A DNA stretch of 64,000 nt, from contig JAQBNO010000043.1 in assembly GCA_028288485.1 (NCBI GenBank), forward strand, positions 62,001 through 126,000, written 5' to 3'. Under the pieces are notes generated by a model, which had not been told where the DNA came from, did not search any database, and saw nothing but the letters and a program-made list of their open reading frames with translations. Position numbers and translations under genes: made by a program. Source of the stretch: Segetibacter sp. GTDB lineage: Bacteria; Bacteroidota; Bacteroidia; Chitinophagales; Chitinophagaceae. Of the stretch, positions 33,946 through 43,532 are shown in pieces (position 1 is the first letter of the stretch; every line of letters begins with the position of its first letter).

Positions 33946-33969
33946 GTAAAAGAGTGCGACGCAACGATG
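33946..33969 (-). repeat. Dispersed 3' repeat, GCGTCGC-type
   Basis: Plus strand GAGTGCGACGCAACGATG. Sense to the sigma-54 activator and 73 nt past its stop, also within the leader of lptE. On the minus strand it is preceded by TTTTTGAGCCGAAC. Confidence 0.85.
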
Positions 33970-34042
33970 ATTCATAGTAGAAATACAGTTCGGCTCAAAA
34001 ATAGCTCTCTTTGCTTTCTGCCTTACGCCATCTTCTTACCTC

Positions 34043-35308
34043 TTACTCATCAATATCATATTCCTTTAACTTGCGGTACAATGTTCGCTCACTTATGCCG
34101 AGATCGCTTGCAGCGTCTTTTCGTTTTCCCTTATGCTTCTTCAATGCTTTAATAATCAACTCCTTTTCTTTATCCATGATGTTCAGCGACTCTTCCACTT
34201 CCTCGTGATGATGAATATCATCGTACATTACCGGCTGAGGGTGGTTGATAACATTTGCATGTATAGGCTGCGACTGTTGTTGAGGCAAGTCTTTATTTAC
34301 AGTGGTATAATCGTGGAGTAAAGACTCCCTGGCAAAGGCTACCGCGGCGTTTGAAGACGATGGATTTTGCAGTATCTCAAGGAACATCTTTTTTAGTTCG
34401 GTAACATCTTTCTTCATGTCGAAGAAAAGCTTGTATAAGATCTCCCGTTCGTTGGCGAACTCATTCCCCGGCGTTCCGTTTCCTGTTCCGTTATGGCTCG
34501 CTAAAACCGGTAACCGGTTTATGTTATTTGCTTCGGGTAAAAACTGGCGAAGCTGTTTTGCATTTATTTGCTTTTCGGTAGTTAACACCGAAATTTGCTC
34601 TGCAATATTCTTTAACTCCCGCACATTTCCTTTCCATGGATAGTTAATTAACAGGGTTTTAGCCTCGTCGTCTAACTGAACCGGCGTTGTTTTATATCTT
34701 TCTGCAAAGTCAATAACAAATTTCCTGAAAAGCAGGATGATGTCTTCCTGCCGGTCTCTTAAAGCCGGTACCCTTATTGGAACGGTGCTTAACCGGTAAT
34801 ACAAGTCTTCCCTGAATTTCCCGGTTTGAGTAAATTCCAACAGCTCCCTGTTGGTTGCGGCGATCACCCTGACATCTGTCTTTTGCACTTTTGAAGAACC
34901 GACGCGGATAAATTCGCCTGTTTCCAAAACACGTAACAGCCTTGCCTGTGTACCTACCGGCATTTCCCCAATTTCGTCCAGGAAAATTGTTCCGCCGCTT
35001 ACGGTTTCGAAATATCCTTTCCGGCTGTCTACTGCGCCGGTGAAAGAACCTTTTTCGTGACCGAATAACTCAGAGTCGATAGTTCCTTCGGGTATAGCGC
35101 CGCAGTTAACGGCTATAAAAGAATTGTGCTTTCTTGAAGATAAGGCATGGATAATGTGAGAAAAGGCTTCTTTACCTACACCGCTTTCGCCCACTATCAG
35201 CACACTTAAATCAGTAGCAGCAACCTGTACCGCTACGTTCAATGCATGGTTTAAAGCAGCGCTGTTTCCTATTATTCCAAACCTGTTTTTAATTGATTGA
35301 ACATCCAT
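34043..35308 (-). CDS. Sigma-54-dependent transcriptional activator
   Basis: A 421-residue AAA+ enhancer-binding protein with no N-terminal sensory domain. The ATPase starts almost at once, with Walker A VGESGVGKEAFSHIIHA, the GAFTGA loop as GSFTGA (ELFGHEKGSFTGAVDS), Walker B GGTIFLDEIGEMP and sensor RVIAATNRELLE. A linker (about residues 240-365) leads to a Fis-type helix-turn-helix (ALKKHKGKRKDAASDLGISE, then RTLYRKLKEYDID). In many Bacteroidota an equivalent gene sits next to lptE and secG, as here. It is probably regulated by availability or a partner rather than by phosphorylation. Confidence 0.93.
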   Translation of the reverse strand: MDVQSIKNRFGIIGNSAALNHALNVAVQVAATDLSVLIVGESGVGKEAFSHIIHALSSRKHNSFIAVNCGAIPEGTIDSELFGHEKGSFTGAVDSRKGYFETVSGGTIFLDEIGEMPVGTQARLLRVLETGEFIRVGSSKVQKTDVRVIAATNRELLEFTQTGKFREDLYYRLSTVPIRVPALRDRQEDIILLFRKFVIDFAERYKTTPVQLDDEAKTLLINYPWKGNVRELKNIAEQISVLTTEKQINAKQLRQFLPEANNINRLPVLASHNGTGNGTPGNEFANEREILYKLFFDMKKDVTELKKMFLEILQNPSSSNAAVAFARESLLHDYTTVNKDLPQQQSQPIHANVINHPQPVMYDDIHHHEEVEESLNIMDKEKELIIKALKKHKGKRKDAASDLGISERTLYRKLKEYDIDE

Positions 35309-35310
35309 TA

Positions 35311-35637
35311 TCAGTCTTTAAGTAATAATTCTATTTCCTGTTTCAACACAGGAAGATCGTTTTTAATAATATTCCAAATGATAGCTTCATCCGACTCATC
35401 ATAATGATGAATTAATAAATGCCGGAGCTTAATAAATTCTATTTTATTGCTCACCCGAAGGTCAGTCTGAATTTTCACAGCCTTATTTAAAGTCTCTCCA
35501 ATAATTGCTAATCTTCTTTCCACAGCATCCATCAGTAATAAGTTTCGAGTAAATTTTGAAAAAGTGTTAGTGTTTTGAAGGTGCGTTTCAATTGATAGCA
35601 GAATATCATATAAATACTTTTTTATGTCACTCGCCAT
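35311..35637 (-). CDS. HepT-like ribonuclease toxin (DUF86), orphan
   Basis: A 108-residue helical protein of the HepT/DUF86 family. The catalytic R-x4-H-x-Y motif is intact in RHLLIHHYD, and KYLYDILLSIETHLQ and RRLAIIGETLNKAV match the family's helical core. HepT normally pairs with an MntA-type minimal nucleotidyltransferase antitoxin encoded next to it. None is found here: upstream is a 243-nt non-coding region then miaB, and downstream, after 2 nt, the sigma-54 activator. ATG 35637 is preferred over a TTG at 35664. It appears inserted between miaB and the activator gene. Confidence 0.85.
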   Translation of the reverse strand: MASDIKKYLYDILLSIETHLQNTNTFSKFTRNLLLMDAVERRLAIIGETLNKAVKIQTDLRVSNKIEFIKLRHLLIHHYDESDEAIIWNIIKNDLPVLKQEIELLLKD

Positions 35638-35880
35638 AACCTGAATTTTTTCTGTATTGACCAAAGAGATAGAGGTACTTTAACTTGTGCTTGTAACACA
35701 TTAAGACTATTTGATGCTTGTTATTAACAATTATAGGAGCCATGATTCAGTTTAATTCGCGGGTACGATTACTGGTACAAACATTCGTTTTTCAGTTAAT
35801 CATCTTTCGTGCCACGGCCAGATGTGGTTCATCCGCAAATCTTTTGGCAACTTTTATTTTTGTGCAAAAAGTAAGGGCAG
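35638..35880 (-). other. Intergenic remnant between HepT and miaB
   Basis: No intact gene. Minus-strand frame 35793-35880 reads KVAKRFADEPHLAVARKMIN and stops, resembling the remnant near 684-770 (see findings). It could be the residue of a mobile or toxin-related gene that came in with HepT. Confidence 0.4.
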
Positions 35881-37317
35881 TTAATCAGGAGATTTACCTA
35901 CTATTTCACCCAGCAGTGTAGCCCCTGTTGAACTTGTCACCATTACGAAAGCATAATCGCCCTTTGTAAGGTTAGCATTCCCCTTTGGAAATACTACTAC
36001 TTTATTCTGGCTGCTTCTTCCGGCCCAGTCATTTTCGCTTTTCTTGGAGTTGCCTTCTATTAATACTTTAAAAGTTCTACCAACATCCCTTAAATTACTT
36101 TCGCGTGAGATGCGATTTTGAAGTTTTACAATTTCATCAAGCCTTCTCTTTTTTACCTCAAGCGGTACATCGTCGGTAAAGCGCCGGGCAGCAAGCGTTC
36201 CCGGTCTTTCGCTATAGAAGTACATATAGCTCATATCATATTTACTGTACTCTAGTATTGATAACGTGTCGTCGTGGTCTTCTTCTGTTTCTGTACAAAA
36301 GCCTGCAATTACATCACTGGTTATACCGCATTCAGGCATGATTTCTTTTATCCTGTCCACTTTTGCTATGTACCATTCGCGTGTATAGGTACGGTTCATC
36401 AACTGTAACAAACGGGTGCTGCCACTTTGTACCGGCAGGTGAATCGATTTACAAATGTTCTCGTACCTGCTCATCGTAAATAAAACTTCGTCCGTAATAT
36501 CTTTGGGATGAGAAGTGCTGAAACGCACCCGAAGTGAAGGACTAATGTTTGCGACCATCTCCAATAACTTAGCAAAGGTTACAATCATGTCTTTTTGCTC
36601 GTCGACCCAATAATAACTGTCGACGTTCTGGCCAAGTAAGGTCACCTCTTTGTAACCGTTATTGAACAGTTCCTCACACTCTTTAAATATGCTAAATGCG
36701 TCGCGGCTGCGTTCGCGGCCTCTTGTAAAAGGTACTACACAAAAGCTGCACATGTTATTACAACCACGCATGATGCTTACGAAAGAAGTAACACCATTAC
36801 TGTCTAAACGAATAGGGGCGATGTCAGAATAAGTTTCTTCACGGCTCAGTAAAACGTTCACTCCTTTCTGTCCCGTTCCGGCATCTTTAATTAAAGCAGG
36901 CAGTGTACGGTATGCATCCGGTCCAACCACAAGATCAACTAGTTTTTCTTCCTCAAGCAGTTTGCCTTTTAATCTTTCAGCCATACACCCTAAAATGCCT
37001 ACCAGCATTCCTCGTTTAGCCTGTTTAGCCTTTTTAAATTCAGTTAATCTTTTTCTTACGGTTGCTTCTGCTTTTTCCCTGATCGAGCAGGTGTTTACCA
37101 ATACAAGGTCTGCTTCCTCAAAGTTTTTTGTTGCACCATACCCTTCATTACTTAATATAGATGCAACTATTTCACTGTCGGCAAAATTCATAGCACAGCC
37201 GTAGCTTTCTATGTAAAATTTCTTCTTATAAATAAGTGGTTCAACAGCAAATGGAGCAAAAGCCTCTCCCTGTCGCTTTTCATCATGCACCTTTCCTGTT
37301 AATTCAAGGGTTTCCAT
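35881..37317 (-). CDS. miaB: tRNA methylthiotransferase MiaB
   Basis: A 478-residue radical-SAM enzyme that adds a methylthio group to N6-isopentenyladenosine-37 of tRNAs. The N-terminal UPF0004 domain supplies three Cys ([38 protein letters not shown]). The radical-SAM cluster motif is [20 protein letters not shown], followed by [10 protein letters not shown], and the C-terminus has a TRAM domain (about residues 410-475). ATG 37317 is used, one codon after an in-frame TTG. A perfect -7 box on this strand lies 20 nt upstream. Confidence 0.96.
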   Translation of the reverse strand: METLELTGKVHDEKRQGEAFAPFAVEPLIYKKKFYIESYGCAMNFADSEIVASILSNEGYGATKNFEEADLVLVNTCSIREKAEATVRKRLTEFKKAKQAKRGMLVGILGCMAERLKGKLLEEEKLVDLVVGPDAYRTLPALIKDAGTGQKGVNVLLSREETYSDIAPIRLDSNGVTSFVSIMRGCNNMCSFCVVPFTRGRERSRDAFSIFKECEELFNNGYKEVTLLGQNVDSYYWVDEQKDMIVTFAKLLEMVANISPSLRVRFSTSHPKDITDEVLFTMSRYENICKSIHLPVQSGSTRLLQLMNRTYTREWYIAKVDRIKEIMPECGITSDVIAGFCTETEEDHDDTLSILEYSKYDMSYMYFYSERPGTLAARRFTDDVPLEVKKRRLDEIVKLQNRISRESNLRDVGRTFKVLIEGNSKKSENDWAGRSSQNKVVVFPKGNANLTKGDYAFVMVTSSTGATLLGEIVGKSPD

Positions 37318-37337
37318 CAAACGAAAAATTAAGGGTG

Positions 37338-37345
37338 CAAAAATA
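37338..37345 (-). promoter_or_regulatory. TAnnTTTG -7 box for miaB
   Basis: Reads TATTTTTG on the minus strand, 20 nt before the miaB ATG (37315-37317). Perfect consensus. Confidence 0.65.
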
Positions 37346-37694
37346 GGAAAATTTAATGAAAGTGTCAGTTTGGCAGAGGAGTAATTGTAAGTTTAGCATT
37401 TTTTATACTGGCAGTATAAAAGGTTCAAAACGCAACAGTGTTCGTGGAATTTTGTTTTCCAAATGTAAGAACTCCGCAGTACAAGGTTTATGGTTACGGC
37501 AGAAATTTGCGAGAGAAAATTGGGGAGTGCCGAATTGGTAATAGAGACACTAATTACCATGATTAGCAGTTGGGTTATAAAAAAAGCGATAATGGAAGGA
37601 GCTGAATATTGATTTGCAGATGCAGAGAGTGACACAACGATGTTTAATATTTATTCAAATGTTGTAACAAAAAGAATAATACAATTATTCTTTT
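37346..37694. other. Intergenic region between miaB and msrA
   Basis: Contains only the dispersed repeat at 37619-37642 and AT-rich sequence. A minus-strand open frame crossing it translates the repeat and is not supported. Confidence 0.6.
37619..37642 (-). repeat. Dispersed 3' repeat, GTGTCAC-type
   Basis: Plus strand GAGAGTGACACAACGATG. Sense to msrA (minus strand) and 52 nt past its stop. It is the only GTGTCAC-type copy on this strand, and it still obeys the downstream-sense rule. Confidence 0.85.
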
Positions 37695-38372
37695 TTATCC
37701 CTTGTTTTTCTTCAATTTATCTTTAAAAATTTTCTCAAACTTCTCCAGCTTTGGCTGAATTACGTACCTGCAATAGAGTTGGTCCGAATTTGCATTGAAA
37801 TAGTTCTGGTGGTAATTTTCTGCTTCGTAAAAGTTTTTCAATGGTTCAACGGATGTTATAACGGGGTTACTAAACGCACCTGAGTTGTTGATCTCAGCTT
37901 TATATTCTTCCGATAATTTCTTTTGTTCGTTGTTATGATAGAAAACTACGCTTCGGTACTGAGGACCGCGGTCGTTGCCTTGCTGGTCGGGTGTGGTAGG
38001 ATCATGCGTTTTCCAAAACACTTCAAGCAACTCGTCAAAAGTGATTTTTGAAGGGTCGTAAATGATGCGACAAACTTCAACGTGGCCCGTTTTTTTGCTG
38101 CATACCTGTTCATAAGTAGGATTTACAACATGTCCGCCGCTATAACCACTTGTTACTTTTAATACACCGTCCAATTGTTGAAATACCGCTTCTACACACC
38201 AGAAGCAGCCTGCGCCAAAGGTGGCTGTGTCTGTTTTAATATTTGCCATACTCCTGTTTATTTTGGCCGCACTAAGCGAGGTCGATTCAGTTTGGGAGCA
38301 AGAGATAAAAATTAATGCTGCAAAAACCTTACATAGTAGAAAGTATCTCTTTGTTATAACTATTGCAATCAT
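37695..38372 (-). CDS. msrA: Peptide-methionine (S)-S-oxide reductase, lipoprotein
   Basis: A 225-residue MsrA that reduces methionine-S-sulfoxide in proteins. The catalytic motif GAGCFWCVEAVFQQLDGV carries the nucleophilic Cys, followed by GYSGGHVVNPTYEQVCS, GHVEVCRIIYDP and YRSVVFYHN. The N-terminus (RYFLLCKVFAALIFISCSQ) has a hydrophobic core and LIFISC lipobox, so it is probably a membrane-anchored periplasmic form rather than cytoplasmic. An internal ATG before MANIKTDTATFGAG could give a cytoplasmic product. A free-Met-sulfoxide reductase is encoded separately at 52751. Confidence 0.94.
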   Translation of the reverse strand: MIAIVITKRYFLLCKVFAALIFISCSQTESTSLSAAKINRSMANIKTDTATFGAGCFWCVEAVFQQLDGVLKVTSGYSGGHVVNPTYEQVCSKKTGHVEVCRIIYDPSKITFDELLEVFWKTHDPTTPDQQGNDRGPQYRSVVFYHNNEQKKLSEEYKAEINNSGAFSNPVITSVEPLKNFYEAENYHQNYFNANSDQLYCRYVIQPKLEKFEKIFKDKLKKNKG

Positions 38373-38593
38373 TTATCGGGTTGGTTTTGATTACAAGACA
38401 AAATTACTTTAACAACTTTTAAAAGAATGAGTTATGGAATATTCTTAACACCATCAAGGGTAAAAATACGAGACTTTTAACAGTGGTTTTACTTATTCTG
38501 CTTTTTAAAAATGAAATGTAACGCTTTCGTATTTCTCCGATGAAAGTATTTATAGATTAATTACTATTAACGTGTAATTGCAGTTGTAACCTT

Positions 38594-38601
38594 TATTTTT
38601 G
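38594..38601 (+). promoter_or_regulatory. TAnnTTTG -7 box for mutS2
   Basis: TATTTTTG, 45 nt before the mutS2 ATG. TTG occurs upstream (38578-38580) but at short spacing. Confidence 0.6.
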
Positions 38602-38646
38602 CATCTTTAAACTAATATTTAAGTACCGCACCAGCGGTCGAGGGTT

Positions 38647-40752
38647 ATGAAATTATTTCCCGAATCAGCAGCAGTGCAGTTAGAGTTTGATAAAATTAAG
38701 GCATTGCTGGTTGACCATTGTAAAAGTGAATTCGCTAAAAAGAGGGCCGGTGACCTTCGTATACATACAAAGAAAGATTTTATTGAAACGGAATTGCAGC
38801 AGAGCCATGAGTTTAAACTACTGCAATTGAATAACCAATATTTTCCGAACGACTATGTTTTGAATTTAAGCAAGGACCTGAAATTACTTTCTATTCCCGG
38901 AGCTGTTTTGATAAGTGACCAGTTTGTACAAATCAGGAAGTTGGCAGTTAGCCTGCAATCGATATTCCGATGGTTTGATAATGAAAGAAGAGTTGCATAC
39001 CCGGCATTAACTAAAGTAATTGCAGATACTTATTACGAGAAGGCAATTCTTGAAATGCTGGATGATGTTTTGGACGAATACGGCAACGTGAAAGATAATG
39101 CAACAGAGGAACTTCAAAAGATCCGACTGAACTTGTTTAGAAAAAGAAACGAGCTTCGAAGGGTTTTTGAAAGGGTGATAGCCCGTTTAAACAAATCAGG
39201 GTACGCGGCTGATATAGAAGAAAGCTTCAGTAATGGCAGAAGGGTAGTAGCAGTATTTTCGGAATACAAACGACAGATAAAAGGGATTTTACATGGAGAA
39301 AGCGATACAAGGAAAACAGCTTATATAGAGCCCGAGGAAACCATTGAACTGAATAATGACATCTACAGCCTGGAAAACGAAGAAAGCCGGGAAGTTCAAA
39401 GAATATTAAGGAAGCTTACTGCTGATCTTAGTATTTATGCCGAGTTACTAAAAACCTATCATGCTATAGTTGGTGAATATGATTTCATAAGGGGGAAGGC
39501 AAGGCTGGCTATTGATATGAACGGCGAGTTTCCGTCAATAAGAGATTCTGCTCACATTGAACTGGTAAACGCATATCACCCCCTTCTTTACCTCTATAAT
39601 AAAAGGTCGGGTAAGCCTACTATTCCATTATCTATAACCCTTAACGATAAAAGCCGCATTTTGGTTATCAGCGGTCCAAATGCAGGTGGGAAAACGGTTA
39701 CATTAAAAACCGTCGGCCTTTTACAGATAATGATACAAAGCGGTCTTCTTGTTCCGGTGAGTCCGACCTCTCAAATGGGCATTTTTAAGCAGTTGATGAT
39801 CCATATCGGCGATACACAGAGCCTGGAGTTTGAACTAAGTACCTATAGCAGCCACCTTAAGAACATGAAACACTTCATGGAAGTGGCTAATGGTAAAACA
39901 TTATTTTTTATAGATGAACTCGGAAGTGGAAGCGACCCCAACCTGGGAGGAGCATTTGCAGAAGTTATCATGGAAGAACTGGCTCACAAGCATTCTTTTG
40001 GCATTGTTACCACACACTACCTCAACCTTAAGGTAATGGCTAATAAGGTACCGGGAATAATAAACGGGGCGATGGCTTTTGATGAACACAACCTTTTGCC
40101 CTTATACAAATTGATTATTGGAAAGCCAGGTAGCTCTTATACTTTTTCCATCGCTGAAAGAATAGGTCTTTCTCCATCTCTGATTAATAAGGCAAGAAAA
40201 CTGGTGGATGAAGATCATTTTAGTTTAGATAAATTGCTGAACCGCACAGAGCAGGATTTACGCGAGGTTGAGAAAAAAGAACAGGAACTTCAGAAACTGC
40301 TTAAGGAAAATGAAAGGCTCAAAAAAGAAATGACACAGGTGATGGACCGTGAGCGACATAAGCAGGAAGTTGAAATACTTAAGCAGCAGAACGTAATAAC
40401 AGAAGATCGTATCAATTATCTGAAGGATATGGAGCGAAAGATGAAGCAAATTTTGCTTGAGTGGAGAAAAGCGGAAGATAAAAGTGAACCTATTAAGCAA
40501 ATGCACAGCCTGCTTTTTAAAAAGAATGACCAGGTTGTTACAAACAAACTCGCTAAAAAAGTAGAAGGAAAATACCACGAAGTATCATCAGACATAGTAG
40601 TCGGTGCAAAGGTAAAATTGAAAAAAAATTACCAGGTGGGTGCTGTAAAAGAAATAAGAGGCAAACGCGCCATTGTACAGGTAGGATTGTTACCAATGAG
40701 TGTTGATTTAAGCGACCTGGTAGTGGTTGAGGAAAAGGGTGGTGAAGCTTAA
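38647..40752 (+). CDS. MutS2-type ATPase lacking Smr domain
   Basis: A 701-residue MutS family ATPase of the MutS2 branch (no mismatch-binding domain). Core/lever helices occupy residues 1-310. The ATPase has Walker A ISGPNAGGKTVTLKTVGLL, Walker B FFIDELGSGSDPNLGGAF and switch GIVTTHYLNLK. A long coiled coil (about residues 530-610) leads to a KOW-like module (VVGAKVKLKKNYQVGAVKEI) and then the protein ends. Canonical MutS2 continues for about 80 residues into an Smr endonuclease domain, which is absent here. Relatives act in ribosome collision rescue or recombination control. Confidence 0.9.
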   Translation: MKLFPESAAVQLEFDKIKALLVDHCKSEFAKKRAGDLRIHTKKDFIETELQQSHEFKLLQLNNQYFPNDYVLNLSKDLKLLSIPGAVLISDQFVQIRKLAVSLQSIFRWFDNERRVAYPALTKVIADTYYEKAILEMLDDVLDEYGNVKDNATEELQKIRLNLFRKRNELRRVFERVIARLNKSGYAADIEESFSNGRRVVAVFSEYKRQIKGILHGESDTRKTAYIEPEETIELNNDIYSLENEESREVQRILRKLTADLSIYAELLKTYHAIVGEYDFIRGKARLAIDMNGEFPSIRDSAHIELVNAYHPLLYLYNKRSGKPTIPLSITLNDKSRILVISGPNAGGKTVTLKTVGLLQIMIQSGLLVPVSPTSQMGIFKQLMIHIGDTQSLEFELSTYSSHLKNMKHFMEVANGKTLFFIDELGSGSDPNLGGAFAEVIMEELAHKHSFGIVTTHYLNLKVMANKVPGIINGAMAFDEHNLLPLYKLIIGKPGSSYTFSIAERIGLSPSLINKARKLVDEDHFSLDKLLNRTEQDLREVEKKEQELQKLLKENERLKKEMTQVMDRERHKQEVEILKQQNVITEDRINYLKDMERKMKQILLEWRKAEDKSEPIKQMHSLLFKKNDQVVTNKLAKKVEGKYHEVSSDIVVGAKVKLKKNYQVGAVKEIRGKRAIVQVGLLPMSVDLSDLVVVEEKGGEA

Positions 40753-40891
40753 GTTTTTTTTGAATTTGCCTTAATGATTTATTTAATCACTGTAAATACC
40801 CTTCATTAAATATAACTGGATAATTAATCGCAATATTTTTCGTTAACCTTAAAAGTTATGTTCAATTAAGTATATTGCATCATCCGCCCTT

Positions 40892-43525
40892 ATGAAAAAC
40901 ATTTTGAATAAAGGTATTTCTTTAAAAACGGTCTCACCGTTGCAGTTACAAGAATCGATGTTGGTAGAGACTGAAGAAGGTTTTTTGGTGGTTGATAAAA
41001 ATCTTAAAGTTGTAGCTGTCAACTCAGCCTATAGAAAATTTCATAACTTATTTAATTCATTCGACATTGTCCCTGGTAAAGATTTAAATGAAAGCGATTT
41101 CTCATCTTTTCCTGAAAGTTTCTATTGTATCCTTAATAATGTTCTTGCAGGGGAAACGGAAAATAGCCTGCTTCAGGTTGAATACATGGGCGACAATGTT
41201 TTGTCTTTTGCAATCTCTGTTGTGCGTGTGAATGAGGAAGGAAGAAACTTGGATGGAGCCTGTGTTATGGTGCATAAAAAAGAAATCCAGTCATCAATGA
41301 CGAAAAGTAATCAGGATACCGAGTTTTTTAAATTGCTGGTAGATACTTCTACATCTGTTTATTTATTAGCAGATGCAGCTCTTGTTTTTACTTACGCCAG
41401 CAATGCAGTCGAAGTAATTTTGGGCATTTCACCACAAGAAATGTTAGGAAAAAATGCAATTGAGCTGGTTCATCCTGATGACCGGGAAGAAGTGAGAGAC
41501 TGGTTAATCGAAGTAAGAATGCATCCCGGAAAATTGGTAACGCACGAATACAGGGTAAAAAATAAACAAGGTGAATACCTGTGGATAGAAAACAATGCCA
41601 GGAATATGCTTAACAATAGCAACATCAAAGCTATTGTTATGAACTTTAGAAATATACAGGCAAAAAAAGTGGCAGACCATGCGTTGGTACGTACCGAACA
41701 ACGACTTTCATTATTGCTGAATAATACCGAAGAATCTTTTATTATTTTAAACAGCAGGTTGCGCATTGTTACCTACAACAAAGCCGCTCAAGACCGTTCA
41801 CCATTTTTTTACAACACCGAGTTGCAGTCCGGTCTTTCAGTTCTTGACCTCATCAAAGAGGAAGAAGTCTCAGATTACATTGATTTATTTGAAGAGGTTT
41901 TTAAAGGGCGTGAAATTGAGAAAGAGTCGACATTTGTAGACCCACTTGCAATTGCGCACATTTACAGTCATACATTCAGACCTCTTTTTGACCACCAAAA
42001 TGATATTTTTGGCGTTTTTATTACTTCTACAGAGATTACTGAAAGAAAAAAGCTTACAGAAGCAGTAGCTGTTAATTCAGAACGATTAAAGACAGCTCAA
42101 AAAATTGCCCGCCTCGGCTATTTCGAATATGATGTAACTTCTAAAACTATTTTCTGTTCAGAGGAATTTTATGAAATTTTAGAATTAACTGATACCTTAC
42201 AAAACTGGTGGGAATTATCTGCGATTGAACAAATCGTTCATCCCGACGATATGGACGTTTTAAAAAGTGAAATTGAAAAGTCACTATTGTTCGGTAATGA
42301 TTTTAACCTCGAATTTCGATTGGTTATAAAAGACAGAAACGAAAAAGTAATCAACGCTATTGGAGGATCTGAAAAAAATGACGCCGGGCAAATAGTTAAA
42401 TTCCGGGTGACATTGCAAGATATTACTGACAGTAAAATGGCCATTCTGGCTTTACAAACACTTGAATCAAAATTTAAATCTCTATTCGAACATAGTATCG
42501 ACGGGGTCATTTTATCGAACCAGCCGGGACTTATCATTTCTGCAAATCCTGCTGTTTGTACACTGCTCGATTACTCTCACGATGAAATTACCTCTTTGTC
42601 AGCTTGCGAACTTCTCGATATACATTCTCCTGCGTTTTCTAAAATGATGGAAATCCGAAAGATCGAGAATGGTGCGTTTATGGGTGAAATACACCTAAAG
42701 CATAAAAGCGGTCATTATATTCCCGTAGAGATCACTTCCATAACAATGACCGACGGTAACGGTAATCCTTACCTTTCAACCATTATCCGCGATATAACCG
42801 AAAAGAAAAAGATTGAGAAGGAACAAAATGCACTAACCGAAGAGTTGCTGAAAAATAACCAGGACCTGCAGCAATTTTCGTTCATAACCTCCCATAATTT
42901 AAGGGCACCCGTCGCTAACCTGTTAAGCCTTTTGAGTTTATACAATAAGCAAAACCCCGCCGACGAGTTTAATGGTTTACTTATTGAAAAATTTGAAGAA
43001 GCAACTCTTCAATTAAACCAGACGTTAAACGACCTGGTAAATATATTGGTAATTAAGTCTAACAATAATATCGAGAGGGAAACGATTAGTTTTTCTGATA
43101 TTTTTACTGATGTTAAAAGAACCATCGACAATTTATTAAAGCAAAAGAACGGGACTATCGAGGTCGATTTTTTGAAGGTAGACGAGATTCAATATAACCG
43201 CATTCATCTTGAAAGTATCTTTTTAAATATGATCTCCAATGCTATAAGGTATAGTTCTCCCGACAGGCAGCTCGAGATAAAGATACGGTCGTACCGAACA
43301 GAAAACTGGGTAGTAGTTGATTTTTCTGATAACGGTCTTGGCATGGATTTGAAGCGCTACGGCGACAGGTTGTTTGGTCTTTACCAGCGATTTCATAACA
43401 ATAAAGAAGGCAAGGGACTAGGGTTATACATGACCCGATCGCAGGTAACAGCAATGGGTGGCAAAATCGAAGTGGAAAGCGAACCGGGTAAAGGAACTTC
43501 TTTTAAAATTTATTTCAAATCATAA
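40892..43525 (+). CDS. Multi-PAS sensor histidine kinase
   Basis: An 877-residue soluble (no membrane segment) histidine kinase with about five PAS/PAC sensor modules in series: roughly residues 30-130, 148-262, 270-385, 395-515 (RIARLGYFEYDV-like opening) and 525-645 (GVILSNQPGLIISANPAV). The dimerisation/phosphoacceptor helix follows, with FSFITSHNLRAPVANLLSLL (His about 668), then the ATPase with NMISNAIRYSS (N box), DFSDNGLGMD (G1) and GKGLGLYMTRSQVTAMGG (G2). It reads an intracellular signal through PAS and probably phosphorylates the response regulator starting 7 nt downstream. Confidence 0.92.
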   Translation: MKNILNKGISLKTVSPLQLQESMLVETEEGFLVVDKNLKVVAVNSAYRKFHNLFNSFDIVPGKDLNESDFSSFPESFYCILNNVLAGETENSLLQVEYMGDNVLSFAISVVRVNEEGRNLDGACVMVHKKEIQSSMTKSNQDTEFFKLLVDTSTSVYLLADAALVFTYASNAVEVILGISPQEMLGKNAIELVHPDDREEVRDWLIEVRMHPGKLVTHEYRVKNKQGEYLWIENNARNMLNNSNIKAIVMNFRNIQAKKVADHALVRTEQRLSLLLNNTEESFIILNSRLRIVTYNKAAQDRSPFFYNTELQSGLSVLDLIKEEEVSDYIDLFEEVFKGREIEKESTFVDPLAIAHIYSHTFRPLFDHQNDIFGVFITSTEITERKKLTEAVAVNSERLKTAQKIARLGYFEYDVTSKTIFCSEEFYEILELTDTLQNWWELSAIEQIVHPDDMDVLKSEIEKSLLFGNDFNLEFRLVIKDRNEKVINAIGGSEKNDAGQIVKFRVTLQDITDSKMAILALQTLESKFKSLFEHSIDGVILSNQPGLIISANPAVCTLLDYSHDEITSLSACELLDIHSPAFSKMMEIRKIENGAFMGEIHLKHKSGHYIPVEITSITMTDGNGNPYLSTIIRDITEKKKIEKEQNALTEELLKNNQDLQQFSFITSHNLRAPVANLLSLLSLYNKQNPADEFNGLLIEKFEEATLQLNQTLNDLVNILVIKSNNNIERETISFSDIFTDVKRTIDNLLKQKNGTIEVDFLKVDEIQYNRIHLESIFLNMISNAIRYSSPDRQLEIKIRSYRTENWVVVDFSDNGLGMDLKRYGDRLFGLYQRFHNNKEGKGLGLYMTRSQVTAMGGKIEVESEPGKGTSFKIYFKS

Positions 43526-43532
43526 GATTATA

